From: an uncultured Lachnospiraceae bacterium
GTDB taxonomy: Bacteria; Bacillota; Clostridia; Lachnospirales; Lachnospiraceae
Direction: 5' to 3'
DNA: 64,000 bases
Assembly: GCA_947571775.1 (NCBI GenBank)
Contig: CANOZK010000001.1
Span: forward strand, 243,569 to 307,568
Below are positions 28,075 to 35,496 of this stretch, in pieces. Numbering within the stretch: the first letter of the stretch is position 1; each line of letters opens with the position of its first letter. A program made the translations under genes and the position numbers. The notes under the pieces are model-generated. The model did not search any database. It worked only from the letters and a program-made list of their open reading frames with translations, and was not told the origin of the DNA.

Positions 28075-28422
28075 TTAAAGAGAATAAACAAAAATCCCCA
28101 AGATAATCAATACGATTCCCAGGATTTTGCGTCTGCTGAATCGTTCTTTCAGAAAAAAGTATCCCATAACGGAAATATAAATATAACTGACGGATTCCAG
28201 TATCGGCTGCATGGACAAGGGTACGTGCCGCAGGGACAGCATCGTAAGGATGGTCGAAAGGAAGAAGAGCGCATAAGCGCTGATAACAGAAACATTGAGG
28301 TATTCTGCAAGTCTCGTCGGATATTTTTTTAACGCAGATTTTTTTAAAATAATCTGCGAGACGGACGAAATCAAAACAGACACCAATAATAGGATCACCG
28401 AATAAGAATACTCACTCATCAC
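28075..28422 (-). CDS. SMR/EamA half-transporter, ArnF-like
   Basis: A 115-residue membrane protein with four TM helices. SSVSQIILKKSALKK at the N-terminus and FFLKERFSRRKILGIVLIILGI at the end are typical of the EamA/small multidrug resistance fold. It overlaps the preceding half-transporter gene by 11 bases. The pair resembles ArnE/ArnF, which flips undecaprenyl-phosphate-aminoarabinose. By analogy the two are likely to flip a lipid-linked sugar made by the neighbouring genes; that is inference. Confidence 0.7.
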   Translation of the reverse strand: MMSEYSYSVILLLVSVLISSVSQIILKKSALKKYPTRLAEYLNVSVISAYALFFLSTILTMLSLRHVPLSMQPILESVSYIYISVMGYFFLKERFSRRKILGIVLIILGIFVYSL

Positions 28423-28753
28423 TTGTCACCACCAGGCAGATTCCTGCAAAAATAATCAACGCCCCCAAAATCATCGAAAAACGGATTCCCTCTCCGAAAA
28501 AAATTGCGCCCCAGACCATCCCCCAGACCAGCGATACCGGCTTGTTCGCATAGGCCAGCGTCAGCGGAACATGCTTTAACACCTGCTGCCAGATTAATGC
28601 ATAGGCAAACATGATAAAAAGCACAAGTCCGTAATACAAAATAAACTCCCACGACAAAAACGAACTCTTGGCCGCCATCTTAGAGGCAACTCCGCTCAGA
28701 GAAGAAAAAAAGAGACTCAGGTGAAGAATGATAAAAATCTGAAGTTTTCCCAC
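28412..28753 (-). CDS. SMR/EamA half-transporter, ArnE-like
   Basis: A 113-residue protein with four TM helices, containing VPLTLAYANKPVSLVWGMVWGAIFFGE, a typical SMR/EamA central stretch, and a C-terminal GALIIFAGICLVV helix. It starts 11 bases after the wbqC-like gene ends and overlaps the next half-transporter. This fits a heteromeric flippase translated together. The substrate is not readable from sequence. Confidence 0.7.
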   Translation of the reverse strand: MGKLQIFIILHLSLFFSSLSGVASKMAAKSSFLSWEFILYYGLVLFIMFAYALIWQQVLKHVPLTLAYANKPVSLVWGMVWGAIFFGEGIRFSMILGALIIFAGICLVVTSDE

Positions 28754-28764
28754 TTGACTGCCTC

Positions 28765-29463
28765 CTATTTTCCAAAGCTTTTCATATATTCTCTTGCCTG
28801 CGGCCCTGTATTAAAAATCAGATCCAGAATGGATACGTGCGGCTGATACGCCCCAAAGAGCTGGGGGTATTCCGGGTAACCGTCATAATCCATATACTCC
28901 AGCGCAATCCCAGCATGTTCAAAACAAGCATCCACAATATAATCCTTTGCGGCCGGGCCGGAAAGATAGGCGTCTCCGCCTGCGGATTGAACCAGTCCCA
29001 CAAGACGCTCGGTTTTTCCGTCTGCCAGTTCATAGTCTGACGACCAGGAAATCGTGGTCTGAATCCCAAGAATCTCGCATATTTCCGATAGGAACTGGTA
29101 ATTGATCCTGCTCAGATACGTTTCGGATTCACAGGCCTGGTAGACGCTGTGAATGCGTGGAGCATATTCTTTGAAATAAGGGGCTTTTCCATAATTCAGC
29201 GTGATGGCATGCCAATGACTCTGACACCATTTGGAATCGGAAACCTGCGTCTCGTTGATTTTCTGATCGAATTTCCCTTTGCTGATTACCGGAATGGTCA
29301 GCCATTTCAAGCCGTCTGGGGTTTTGATCTTGTTGCGGTTACGCCAATCCCGCCGCGTAAACTGCATATCGTCGTAAAGAATAAATTCGTCCACCAGATT
29401 GATGATATCGAAATACCCCTTCCAGGGAATATAATTGGACTGAAGAATCGCTATTTTTTTCAT
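28765..29463 (-). CDS. WbqC-family protein
   Basis: The 232-residue cytoplasmic protein matches the WbqC-like family through its start (AILQSNYIPWKGYFDIIN), YDDMQFTRRDWRNRNKIK, LTIPV and the C-terminal SILDLIFNTG. WbqC proteins are found in O-antigen and surface polysaccharide clusters, but their reaction is not established. It heads a three-gene minus-strand unit with the two SMR-type half-transporters. It lies divergently from the ATP-grasp and glycosyltransferase genes. Confidence 0.85.
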   Translation of the reverse strand: MKKIAILQSNYIPWKGYFDIINLVDEFILYDDMQFTRRDWRNRNKIKTPDGLKWLTIPVISKGKFDQKINETQVSDSKWCQSHWHAITLNYGKAPYFKEYAPRIHSVYQACESETYLSRINYQFLSEICEILGIQTTISWSSDYELADGKTERLVGLVQSAGGDAYLSGPAAKDYIVDACFEHAGIALEYMDYDGYPEYPQLFGAYQPHVSILDLIFNTGPQAREYMKSFGK

Positions 29464-29483
29464 ATGTGCCTCTTTTAAAAGGA

Positions 29484-29512
29484 TTGAGATTCCTTTTGCA
29501 TAATGCTATAAT
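29484..29512 (+). promoter_or_regulatory. Promoter of the ATP-grasp/glycosyltransferase unit
   Basis: TTGAGA-N17-TATAAT, giving a 5' leader of about 85 bases before the ATP-grasp start. Confidence 0.6.
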
Positions 29513-29605
29513 CGGTAACAGATTAAAGGCTGTTCTCAAACAGACTCTAAATCAACTGATATCTTAACTTTTCTGCGCAGAATAGTCAATAAGAAAGGAC
29601 AGAAA

Positions 29606-30793
29606 ATGAAAAAATTATTGATACTGGGAGCTTCCCGTTATCAGGTTCCCCTGATCGATGCGGCCAGGCAGCTTGGGTTTTACACCATTGCGGCCAGCAT
29701 TCCGGGAGATTATCCGGGTTTTCTCATAGCCGATGAATGCTGCTTTGCAGATATCTCAAAGCCAGATGAGATTCTCTTTCAGGCAAAAAAACATCAGATC
29801 GACGGGATTACCACCTGCGGCATGGATACCGGAGTCCGCTCCATGGGAAAGGTCTGCGACGCTATGGGGCTTGCCGGGATTAACGAAAAAGCGGCCCAAA
29901 CGGCGACCGATAAAGCCCTAAGTAAAGAACGCTTCCAAAAAGCGGGCGTTCGCTGCGCCAAATCGTTTCGGATTTCCAGTTTGAAAGATCTGGAAAATGC
30001 CCTCGAATCCTTAACGTTTCCGGTGGTTCTCAAGGCCGTGGATCTCATGGGAAGCCGAGGGATTTACCGGTGTGCCTCTGAGGATGAAGCGAGGAAAGCC
30101 TTTGAGGAGATTTTCACAGAATCCGCTCAGGACTATTGTCTGGCAGAGGAGTTTCTGGACGGACTTTTATTTGGGGCGGAAGGCATGGTAAGCGGCGGAA
30201 AGCTGGACTTTCTCCTGCCTTACGGGACAGAAGTCTATCATGGAGCTTTTGTACCTACCTCCCTTGGACACTGGGCCCCGCTGGAGCAGACGGAGTGCTA
30301 TGAAGAAATCGAACAGACGGTACTTCAGGCATTGGACGCGCTCGGCATACAGACCTCCCCGTTTAACTGCGATCTGATCTCAAAAGACGGACATGTTTTC
30401 CTGATTGAAATCAACCCCCGCGCCGGGGCCTCGTTTCTCTCGGAATCCGTCGGCATTTCCTATGGTGTCAATTATTACGAGCTCCTTTGCAGACAGGCGA
30501 TGGGCGAATCTGTGAAAGATTTCTTTGATTTGAAAGGCAACCCGCCCTGCGCCAGCGCTTCTCATATGATTATCTCGGAAAAAACAGGTATCCTGAAAAA
30601 TCTGAAAACAGATGTGCTTTCCGATAATCGGATCGAAAAGCTGGATCTCTTTGTAAAAGCCGGCGATCTGGTGCGGGCGTACCAAAACGGACGGGATACG
30701 GCAGGTTTTGTGATCGTAAAAGGCGAATCCGCGCAGATATGCAGGGAGCATTTGAAAGAAATTTTACCAAAGATTGTTTTGGATGTAGAATGA
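29606..30793 (+). CDS. ATP-grasp ligase
   Basis: The 395-residue carboxylate-amine/thiol ligase fold has an N-terminal Rossmann-like domain (LLILGASRYQVPLIDAAR). ATP-binding segments include FPVVLKAVDLMGSRGI (about residues 139-154) and LAEEFLDG. The metal-binding C-terminal core reads FLIEINPRAGASFLSESVGI. It belongs to the CarB/PurK-like ATP-grasp group that often ligates an amino acid to an amine. Next to a sugar aminotransferase and an ArnC-like transferase it could aminoacylate an aminosugar, which is inference. AAGGACAG precedes the ATG. The glycosyltransferase follows after 31 bases. Confidence 0.82.
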   Translation: MKKLLILGASRYQVPLIDAARQLGFYTIAASIPGDYPGFLIADECCFADISKPDEILFQAKKHQIDGITTCGMDTGVRSMGKVCDAMGLAGINEKAAQTATDKALSKERFQKAGVRCAKSFRISSLKDLENALESLTFPVVLKAVDLMGSRGIYRCASEDEARKAFEEIFTESAQDYCLAEEFLDGLLFGAEGMVSGGKLDFLLPYGTEVYHGAFVPTSLGHWAPLEQTECYEEIEQTVLQALDALGIQTSPFNCDLISKDGHVFLIEINPRAGASFLSESVGISYGVNYYELLCRQAMGESVKDFFDLKGNPPCASASHMIISEKTGILKNLKTDVLSDNRIEKLDLFVKAGDLVRAYQNGRDTAGFVIVKGESAQICREHLKEILPKIVLDVE

Positions 30794-30824
30794 TATACAT
30801 TTTGAAAAGGCAGGGACAAAGACA

Positions 30825-31757
30825 TTGTTGATTTCCATTGTGATTCCATGTTACCACAGCGCACAGACCATTGAGAAGGTGGTAGATCTGACACTGGAAG
30901 AATTTGACCGGCTTCCAGGTTATGAATGTGAATTTGTACTGGTCAACGATTTTTCAAAGGACGCTACTTTTGAAAAGATCCGAACGCTCAGCGAGAAATA
31001 CGATTTTGTAAAAGGTGTGGACTTATCCCGCAACTTCGGACAGCACAACGCGATTATGGCTGGCCTGCGCTATGCGTCCGGCGATTATATCATCGGGATG
31101 GACGACGATCTGCAGACGCATCCCTCGCAGATCCACAAACTGCTGTCCAAAATAGAGGAAGGCTATGATCTGGTCTTCGGCGTCTTCCGGCAGACAAAGT
31201 TCAAGTGGCTCAAACGCCTGACCAGTAAGATGGCCAGCTTCCTTATGTGGCATATGATCAGCCGCCCTAAGGGCATTGAGGCCAGCAATTACTGGATCTG
31301 CCGCAAATTTGTCCGGGACGAGCTGATCAAATATAACAGCTATAACCTTTATCTGCAAGTATTGTTTTACCAAACCTCCCACCACATAGCAAATGTGGAG
31401 CTGGAACATTTCAACCGGGAGGAGGGTACCTCCAATTATAATTTCCGCAAGCTGGTCGGGCTGTTTCTGACCTGCCTGAATTATACGGTAATTCCCCTGC
31501 GCATATCCACAGTGCTCGGAAGCTTGTTTGCCTGCGGGGGATTTGTCGGAGCCATTATCACTTTCGTGCGCAAGCTGCTGGATTCCTCTATCGCTGTCGG
31601 CTGGTCTTCCCTGATGTGCGCGATGTTCTTTTTCTTCGGTATTGTACTGCTCATGCTGGGAATTATCGGGGAATATATCGGGAAAATCATTTTAAATATC
31701 AGCGGAACGCCCCAATATGTTGTCCGGGAAACATTGAATATTAAGAAAGACGAGTAA
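30825..31757 (+). CDS. GT2 glycosyltransferase, ArnC/dolichol-phosphate-sugar synthase type
   Basis: The 310-residue protein starts with SIVIPCYHSAQTIEKVV and has the metal/nucleotide-binding Asp93-Asp95 in IGMDDDLQTHPSQI. Two C-terminal TM helices (about 230-255 and 265-295) are as in ArnC and GtrB. Such enzymes move a sugar from a nucleotide onto undecaprenyl phosphate at the inner membrane face. The start is TTG at 30825, with GGCAGGGA upstream; no ATG fits. With WecE and the SMR pair it completes an Arn-like set. Confidence 0.85.
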   Translation: MLISIVIPCYHSAQTIEKVVDLTLEEFDRLPGYECEFVLVNDFSKDATFEKIRTLSEKYDFVKGVDLSRNFGQHNAIMAGLRYASGDYIIGMDDDLQTHPSQIHKLLSKIEEGYDLVFGVFRQTKFKWLKRLTSKMASFLMWHMISRPKGIEASNYWICRKFVRDELIKYNSYNLYLQVLFYQTSHHIANVELEHFNREEGTSNYNFRKLVGLFLTCLNYTVIPLRISTVLGSLFACGGFVGAIITFVRKLLDSSIAVGWSSLMCAMFFFFGIVLLMLGIIGEYIGKIILNISGTPQYVVRETLNIKKDE

Positions 31758-31857
31758 ATAATGTAAGTTTGACAAATACTTGCTACTGTTCAATACCAAC
31801 CGTATTTACTCAAGCTTTAAGAAACCACTTATGTATCAACGTTTTCTCGATTTTTAA

Positions 31858-31931
31858 ATCTTGTACTTTTCTGCAAGAAAAGTACCAAAAGCGCCGGGGG
31901 ATTGCGATTTCCCCCGGACCCCTTAAAACGC
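31858..31931. repeat. Intergenic hairpin repeat, copy B
   Basis: A first hairpin, GTACTTTTCT-GCA-AGAAAAGTAC, is followed by CAAAAGCGCCGGGGG, loop ATTGCGATTT, CCCCCGG and CCCCTTAAAACGC. It is nearly identical to copies A and C. It lies between convergent genes (glycosyltransferase and BCCT transporter). Confidence 0.75.
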
Positions 31932-31959
31932 TTCTTTAAATGACATCGGTTCCCTACAT

Positions 31960-33522
31960 TTAAGATAACGATCTTAATTCTTTTAAAAAGCTCGTCACTA
32001 TCAAAATCATAATCATTCCCAAAGGAAAAGCGGCTATGATAGACACCGTCTGCAGATTAGACAGCGTACTCTCCGAAAACAGCAGCGCCATGGGAAGCAG
32101 AAGGAATACGCCTGCCCAGAACGCCCGCAGGCTCTTGTCAGGATCTTCTCCCGGCTGCAGATTCCGGTGGGAATAGCCCGCCACCACCAAGGTAATGGCG
32201 TCAAAGGTGCTGGCATAGAAAGCAATCATGGCAAAAATCAGCAGAACCAAAGCGAGCTTTGTCACCGGGAGCTGCCCGAAGACTTCCAGAATTGCCTGGG
32301 AAGGGCTGGCGCCGCGTAAGAGCATTCCAGCCAAATCCACTTTTCCGCTGACCTGCAGATGCAAACCAAATCCCCCGAATACTATAAATGACGTATACGT
32401 GCCCAGCAGACCGCAGGAAAGTCCGCCGAAAATCGTCTGCCGGATAGTGCGCCCCTCGGAAATTCTCGCAATAAAGAAAGGCGTAGCCACGAACCAGGAA
32501 ATCCAGTAAGCCCAGTAAAAAATCGTCCAGTCCTGCGGGAATCCATTTCCCCCTTTCCCGGACAGCCGCAACGGGTCCATCCAGGTCGCCATGCGAAAGA
32601 AATCATTGACCACCGTCCCCATAGCCGTAATCCCTGTCTCCAAAATGTAAATCTTTGGGCCGAAAATCAGGAATACCGCCAGCAGACACACAAACACTGC
32701 CACGCAGGCAGAAGCCAGATAGGAAATGGCTCGCATCCCTTTCATAACCGCCGCAATGAACACCAGGCCAATCACAGCCAGTAGGAAAATCGACGCGGCA
32801 CGGCCTGTCTCAATTCCCAGGATCTCTCCAACCGCAGCGGCCAATAGCGGCGTGGCCAGGGAAAACGTGGTCGCTGTCCCGGCCAACAGTCCCGTAATCG
32901 CCAGCAAATCAATCAGCCGTCCGACTCCCCGCTGCGTCTGCCCTTTTAGGATCCCGGCGCAGGCATGGGAAAGCCGCTGGCATTCGTTCTTTTTTACAAA
33001 CATGCGGTAGGCATACGCACAGGCCGGAAGAATGTAAAACGCCCAGGGAATGGGGCCCCAGTGAAACAATGGGTAAGCGGAGGCCATGTCCTGCTTCTGG
33101 GCAAGGGTCATCTCTTTCATGGCAAACGGGCTGGCCGAATAATAATACATCCATTCCACCAAAGACCAGTAGAGAATGTCCGCCGCCATCGTGGAGGTAA
33201 AGATCATGGCCCCCCAACTTAGATTGGAATAGCGCGGCTTTTCCAGTTCTCCCAGCCGAACGTTTCCATATCGGGACGCTCCGACGCCAAGCGCAATCAA
33301 AAGCACTCCCAGCCCCAATAAGATATAAAAGAAGCCCAATCCATTGACAAAAAGATTTCTCAAAAGAGCCAGCACGCGCTGAGATTTTTCTGGAAAAATC
33401 AATAGAAGAGCCGACAGCACCCCAATCATCACCAAAGGAATCAGCGTAATTCCCCAGTCCACAGAAGTCTTTTCAGAAGCCTTTTTAGAAACTCTCCTAC
33501 TTTCTTGCCTTTGTCTGCCCAT
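31960..33522 (-). CDS. BCCT-family transporter (choline/betaine/carnitine type)
   Basis: The 520-residue protein has about twelve TM helices. It shows the BCCT pattern FHWGPIPWAFYILPACAYAY, ILYWSLVEWMYYY, and the TM8 segment DWTIFYWAYWISWFVATPFFIARISEGRTIRQ. BCCT carriers import quaternary ammonium compounds with Na+ or by exchange. The gene begins 26 bases inside the end of the choline kinase gene, so choline import is the obvious role (a functional stand-in for LicB). The Shine-Dalgarno is distant (AAGGAG, 13 bases), so the exact start among the first codons is uncertain. Confidence 0.9.
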   Translation of the reverse strand: MGRQRQESRRVSKKASEKTSVDWGITLIPLVMIGVLSALLLIFPEKSQRVLALLRNLFVNGLGFFYILLGLGVLLIALGVGASRYGNVRLGELEKPRYSNLSWGAMIFTSTMAADILYWSLVEWMYYYSASPFAMKEMTLAQKQDMASAYPLFHWGPIPWAFYILPACAYAYRMFVKKNECQRLSHACAGILKGQTQRGVGRLIDLLAITGLLAGTATTFSLATPLLAAAVGEILGIETGRAASIFLLAVIGLVFIAAVMKGMRAISYLASACVAVFVCLLAVFLIFGPKIYILETGITAMGTVVNDFFRMATWMDPLRLSGKGGNGFPQDWTIFYWAYWISWFVATPFFIARISEGRTIRQTIFGGLSCGLLGTYTSFIVFGGFGLHLQVSGKVDLAGMLLRGASPSQAILEVFGQLPVTKLALVLLIFAMIAFYASTFDAITLVVAGYSHRNLQPGEDPDKSLRAFWAGVFLLLPMALLFSESTLSNLQTVSIIAAFPLGMIMILIVTSFLKELRSLS

Positions 33523-35362
33523 AAATCTCGATATACTCCTTCTTCTTTTTTACCGCCCGCGCCAGGCGATCTCGTCCATAAGAACCGAAGTCCTCCCCTT
33601 TTGCCTCCTTAATCGCCGTCCATAAGCTCCACAAAATATCCTGACTCATCTGGAAAATGCGAATCTTCTCCATCTGCCTGACCAGAAATGCTTCTTCTGT
33701 GTCTTTTCCATAATAATATTGAAGATACACCTGCTCATCCTCGGCCGTAAATTCACATTCCAGAAAATGAGATCCTATGTCCCACATGGGGTCATTGCTC
33801 CCTGCATACTCCCAGTCGATCAAATAGATACGTCCCTGACGATCCCGGATAAAATTTTCCGGCACCAGATCGTTATGGCAAGGGCACAGCTCCCATCCCA
33901 AAACTTCCAGCCGATTCATCAGTTCATAAAACCATTCGTCCATCTGGGCAAAATCTGGATACAGAACCGCCCCGGCCTCTTGTGCCTGCCTCTTGTATTC
34001 TTCATACTCCCGGCGCACATCAAACACCCGCGCCATAGATTCCCCACAATGATGCAGCGAAGAGAGAATACCCGCCGTTTTTCTCATATTGACGTCCCAT
34101 CTGGCTGTCCGAAAAGTCAACGTCTGGGCATGGGGAATACAGACCGAGAGCTTGACGCCAGACGCCGGATTGAAATATTCGGTGGGGACATTGATGCCCA
34201 GTCTTTCTCCAAGACGGTTGTGCTTCTCCTCAGCCGCCCGGTCAATCATTTGATCTGTGCCCGCGCCTGGGATACGCAGAATGTACTCTCTGCCTGAGGC
34301 TTTTACCCGGAAATTTCGGTTGGTCATGCCGCCGCATACCTGGCATTCCTCTATCTGCTCCTGAGAAAAACCCATACACTTGGCAAAAGTCTCCCTGGCT
34401 CGATTCTCCAGCCGCAGCTTTTCCTTTTTTTGCACACTGGCATAAATCAGATCCTGGGCTTTTTTGTAAAGCCGTCGGTTTTCCACGACCGTCCACGCCA
34501 GGTCATCCACCAATACCCCCCGAATCTGATAAATTCTCCCCAGGCTTTCCAACACATATTCATAATTCAGAAAAGGATTTTCATTTCTCTCATAATAGTC
34601 CATCATCTTCTGAAATAACGGAAAAGAGATCTTCGACACTCCCACAAGCTCCGCGTCGATCCGGTTCATCTGACAAATATCTTTGGAAATCCGGTAAATA
34701 TCCCCTTCCTCGTCCAGCTCCACATATGCCTCATCCATGGAACCGCTGGGATTTACCAGCAGCACGGCATTGGGACAGGAAGCCTCTGCTACCGCTTTTA
34801 CCCCGGCGCAGTCCATAAACTGGTTGCTCTCCAATAACAGGAAGTCCCCATCAATCACATCTGCGGCCGCCGCCAGGGAAGCCATCGTGCCCGTCCTTTC
34901 ATAACAGGGATTTTCCCGGAAAATCATTTGGCCTTGAAAATGCTCCCGGAAAGCTTCCTGGCCATAACCTGTCACCAGACAGATTTTGTTTATGCCCAAA
35001 TCTTGAACATAGCCCACAAGATATTCCGTAAGAGGAACCCCCTGCACCGGAAGCATCCCCACCGGCTGCGAAAAAGCTGGATTCGCACCCGCCGCCAGGA
35101 TAACCGCCAAGTTTACCTTGCCTCCCGTGCCTGCCAAAATCCTCTGCGCCTGCACCGAACGTATATTGTTTTCCAGACAAACAACGCCCTGTGCGCTTAA
35201 TTCATATCCCTGTGCCGATTTTACCACCAGCCCCTGCTGTTCCAAACGCTTCACCGAACCGTTCACAAACCCCAAGGAAAACCCTGTCTGACTGGAAATG
35301 GCTCTTTGGGTGCGGGGATGACTGGTATGAATCTCATATAAAATCTTTCTGTCTTTTTCCAT
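33497..35362 (-). CDS. Winged-helix / LicC-like nucleotidyltransferase / choline kinase (LicA) fusion
   Basis: The 621-residue protein has three parts. Residues 1-65 are a winged-helix DNA-binding domain (RAISSQTGFSLGFVNGSVKRLEQQGLV). Residues 84-310 are a LicC-type nucleotidyltransferase domain in which GxGxR and the catalytic Lys are absent (LAAGANPAFSQPVGMLPVQG). About 330-600 is a choline kinase with LCPCHNDLVPENFI and LIDWEYAGSNDPMWDIG. It should phosphorylate imported choline. The wHTH domain and a palindrome at its own promoter suggest self-regulation. It overlaps the BCCT gene and is the first gene of that unit. Confidence 0.87.
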   Translation of the reverse strand: MEKDRKILYEIHTSHPRTQRAISSQTGFSLGFVNGSVKRLEQQGLVVKSAQGYELSAQGVVCLENNIRSVQAQRILAGTGGKVNLAVILAAGANPAFSQPVGMLPVQGVPLTEYLVGYVQDLGINKICLVTGYGQEAFREHFQGQMIFRENPCYERTGTMASLAAAADVIDGDFLLLESNQFMDCAGVKAVAEASCPNAVLLVNPSGSMDEAYVELDEEGDIYRISKDICQMNRIDAELVGVSKISFPLFQKMMDYYERNENPFLNYEYVLESLGRIYQIRGVLVDDLAWTVVENRRLYKKAQDLIYASVQKKEKLRLENRARETFAKCMGFSQEQIEECQVCGGMTNRNFRVKASGREYILRIPGAGTDQMIDRAAEEKHNRLGERLGINVPTEYFNPASGVKLSVCIPHAQTLTFRTARWDVNMRKTAGILSSLHHCGESMARVFDVRREYEEYKRQAQEAGAVLYPDFAQMDEWFYELMNRLEVLGWELCPCHNDLVPENFIRDRQGRIYLIDWEYAGSNDPMWDIGSHFLECEFTAEDEQVYLQYYYGKDTEEAFLVRQMEKIRIFQMSQDILWSLWTAIKEAKGEDFGSYGRDRLARAVKKKKEYIEIYGQTKARK

Positions 35363-35374
35363 CTTCTTCTCCTG

Positions 35375-35391
35375 TGTTCATTTTTTGAACA
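35375..35391 (-). promoter_or_regulatory. Perfect palindrome at the choline kinase transcription start
   Basis: TGTTCA-N5-TGAACA lies 5 bp downstream of the -10 box, at the expected start of transcription. It is a good operator candidate for the winged-helix domain encoded by the gene it precedes. Confidence 0.55.
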
Positions 35392-35396
35392 ATCTG

Positions 35397-35425
35397 ATTT
35401 TACCGGATCTGTTTCTCCCTGTCAA
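35397..35425 (-). promoter_or_regulatory. Promoter of the choline kinase/BCCT unit
   Basis: TTGACA-N17-TAAAAT on the minus strand. Confidence 0.75.
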
Positions 35426-35433
35426 GAGGAAAA

Positions 35434-35460
35434 CAAAAAGGAATGAATTTCTCCATTCCT
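35434..35460 (-). terminator. Terminator of the L,D-transpeptidase gene
   Basis: On the minus strand AGGAATG pairs with CATTCCT around an eight-base loop, and TTTTTG follows. Confidence 0.7.
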
Positions 35461-35496
35461 GAAGATCTTCATTCCTCTTTGTTTGATTTCTATTTT

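Noticed and set aside
33700..35200. Long plus-strand ORFs opposite the choline kinase fusion
   Set aside because: They are shadows of the minus-strand gene, with no ribosome sites and no recognisable domain.
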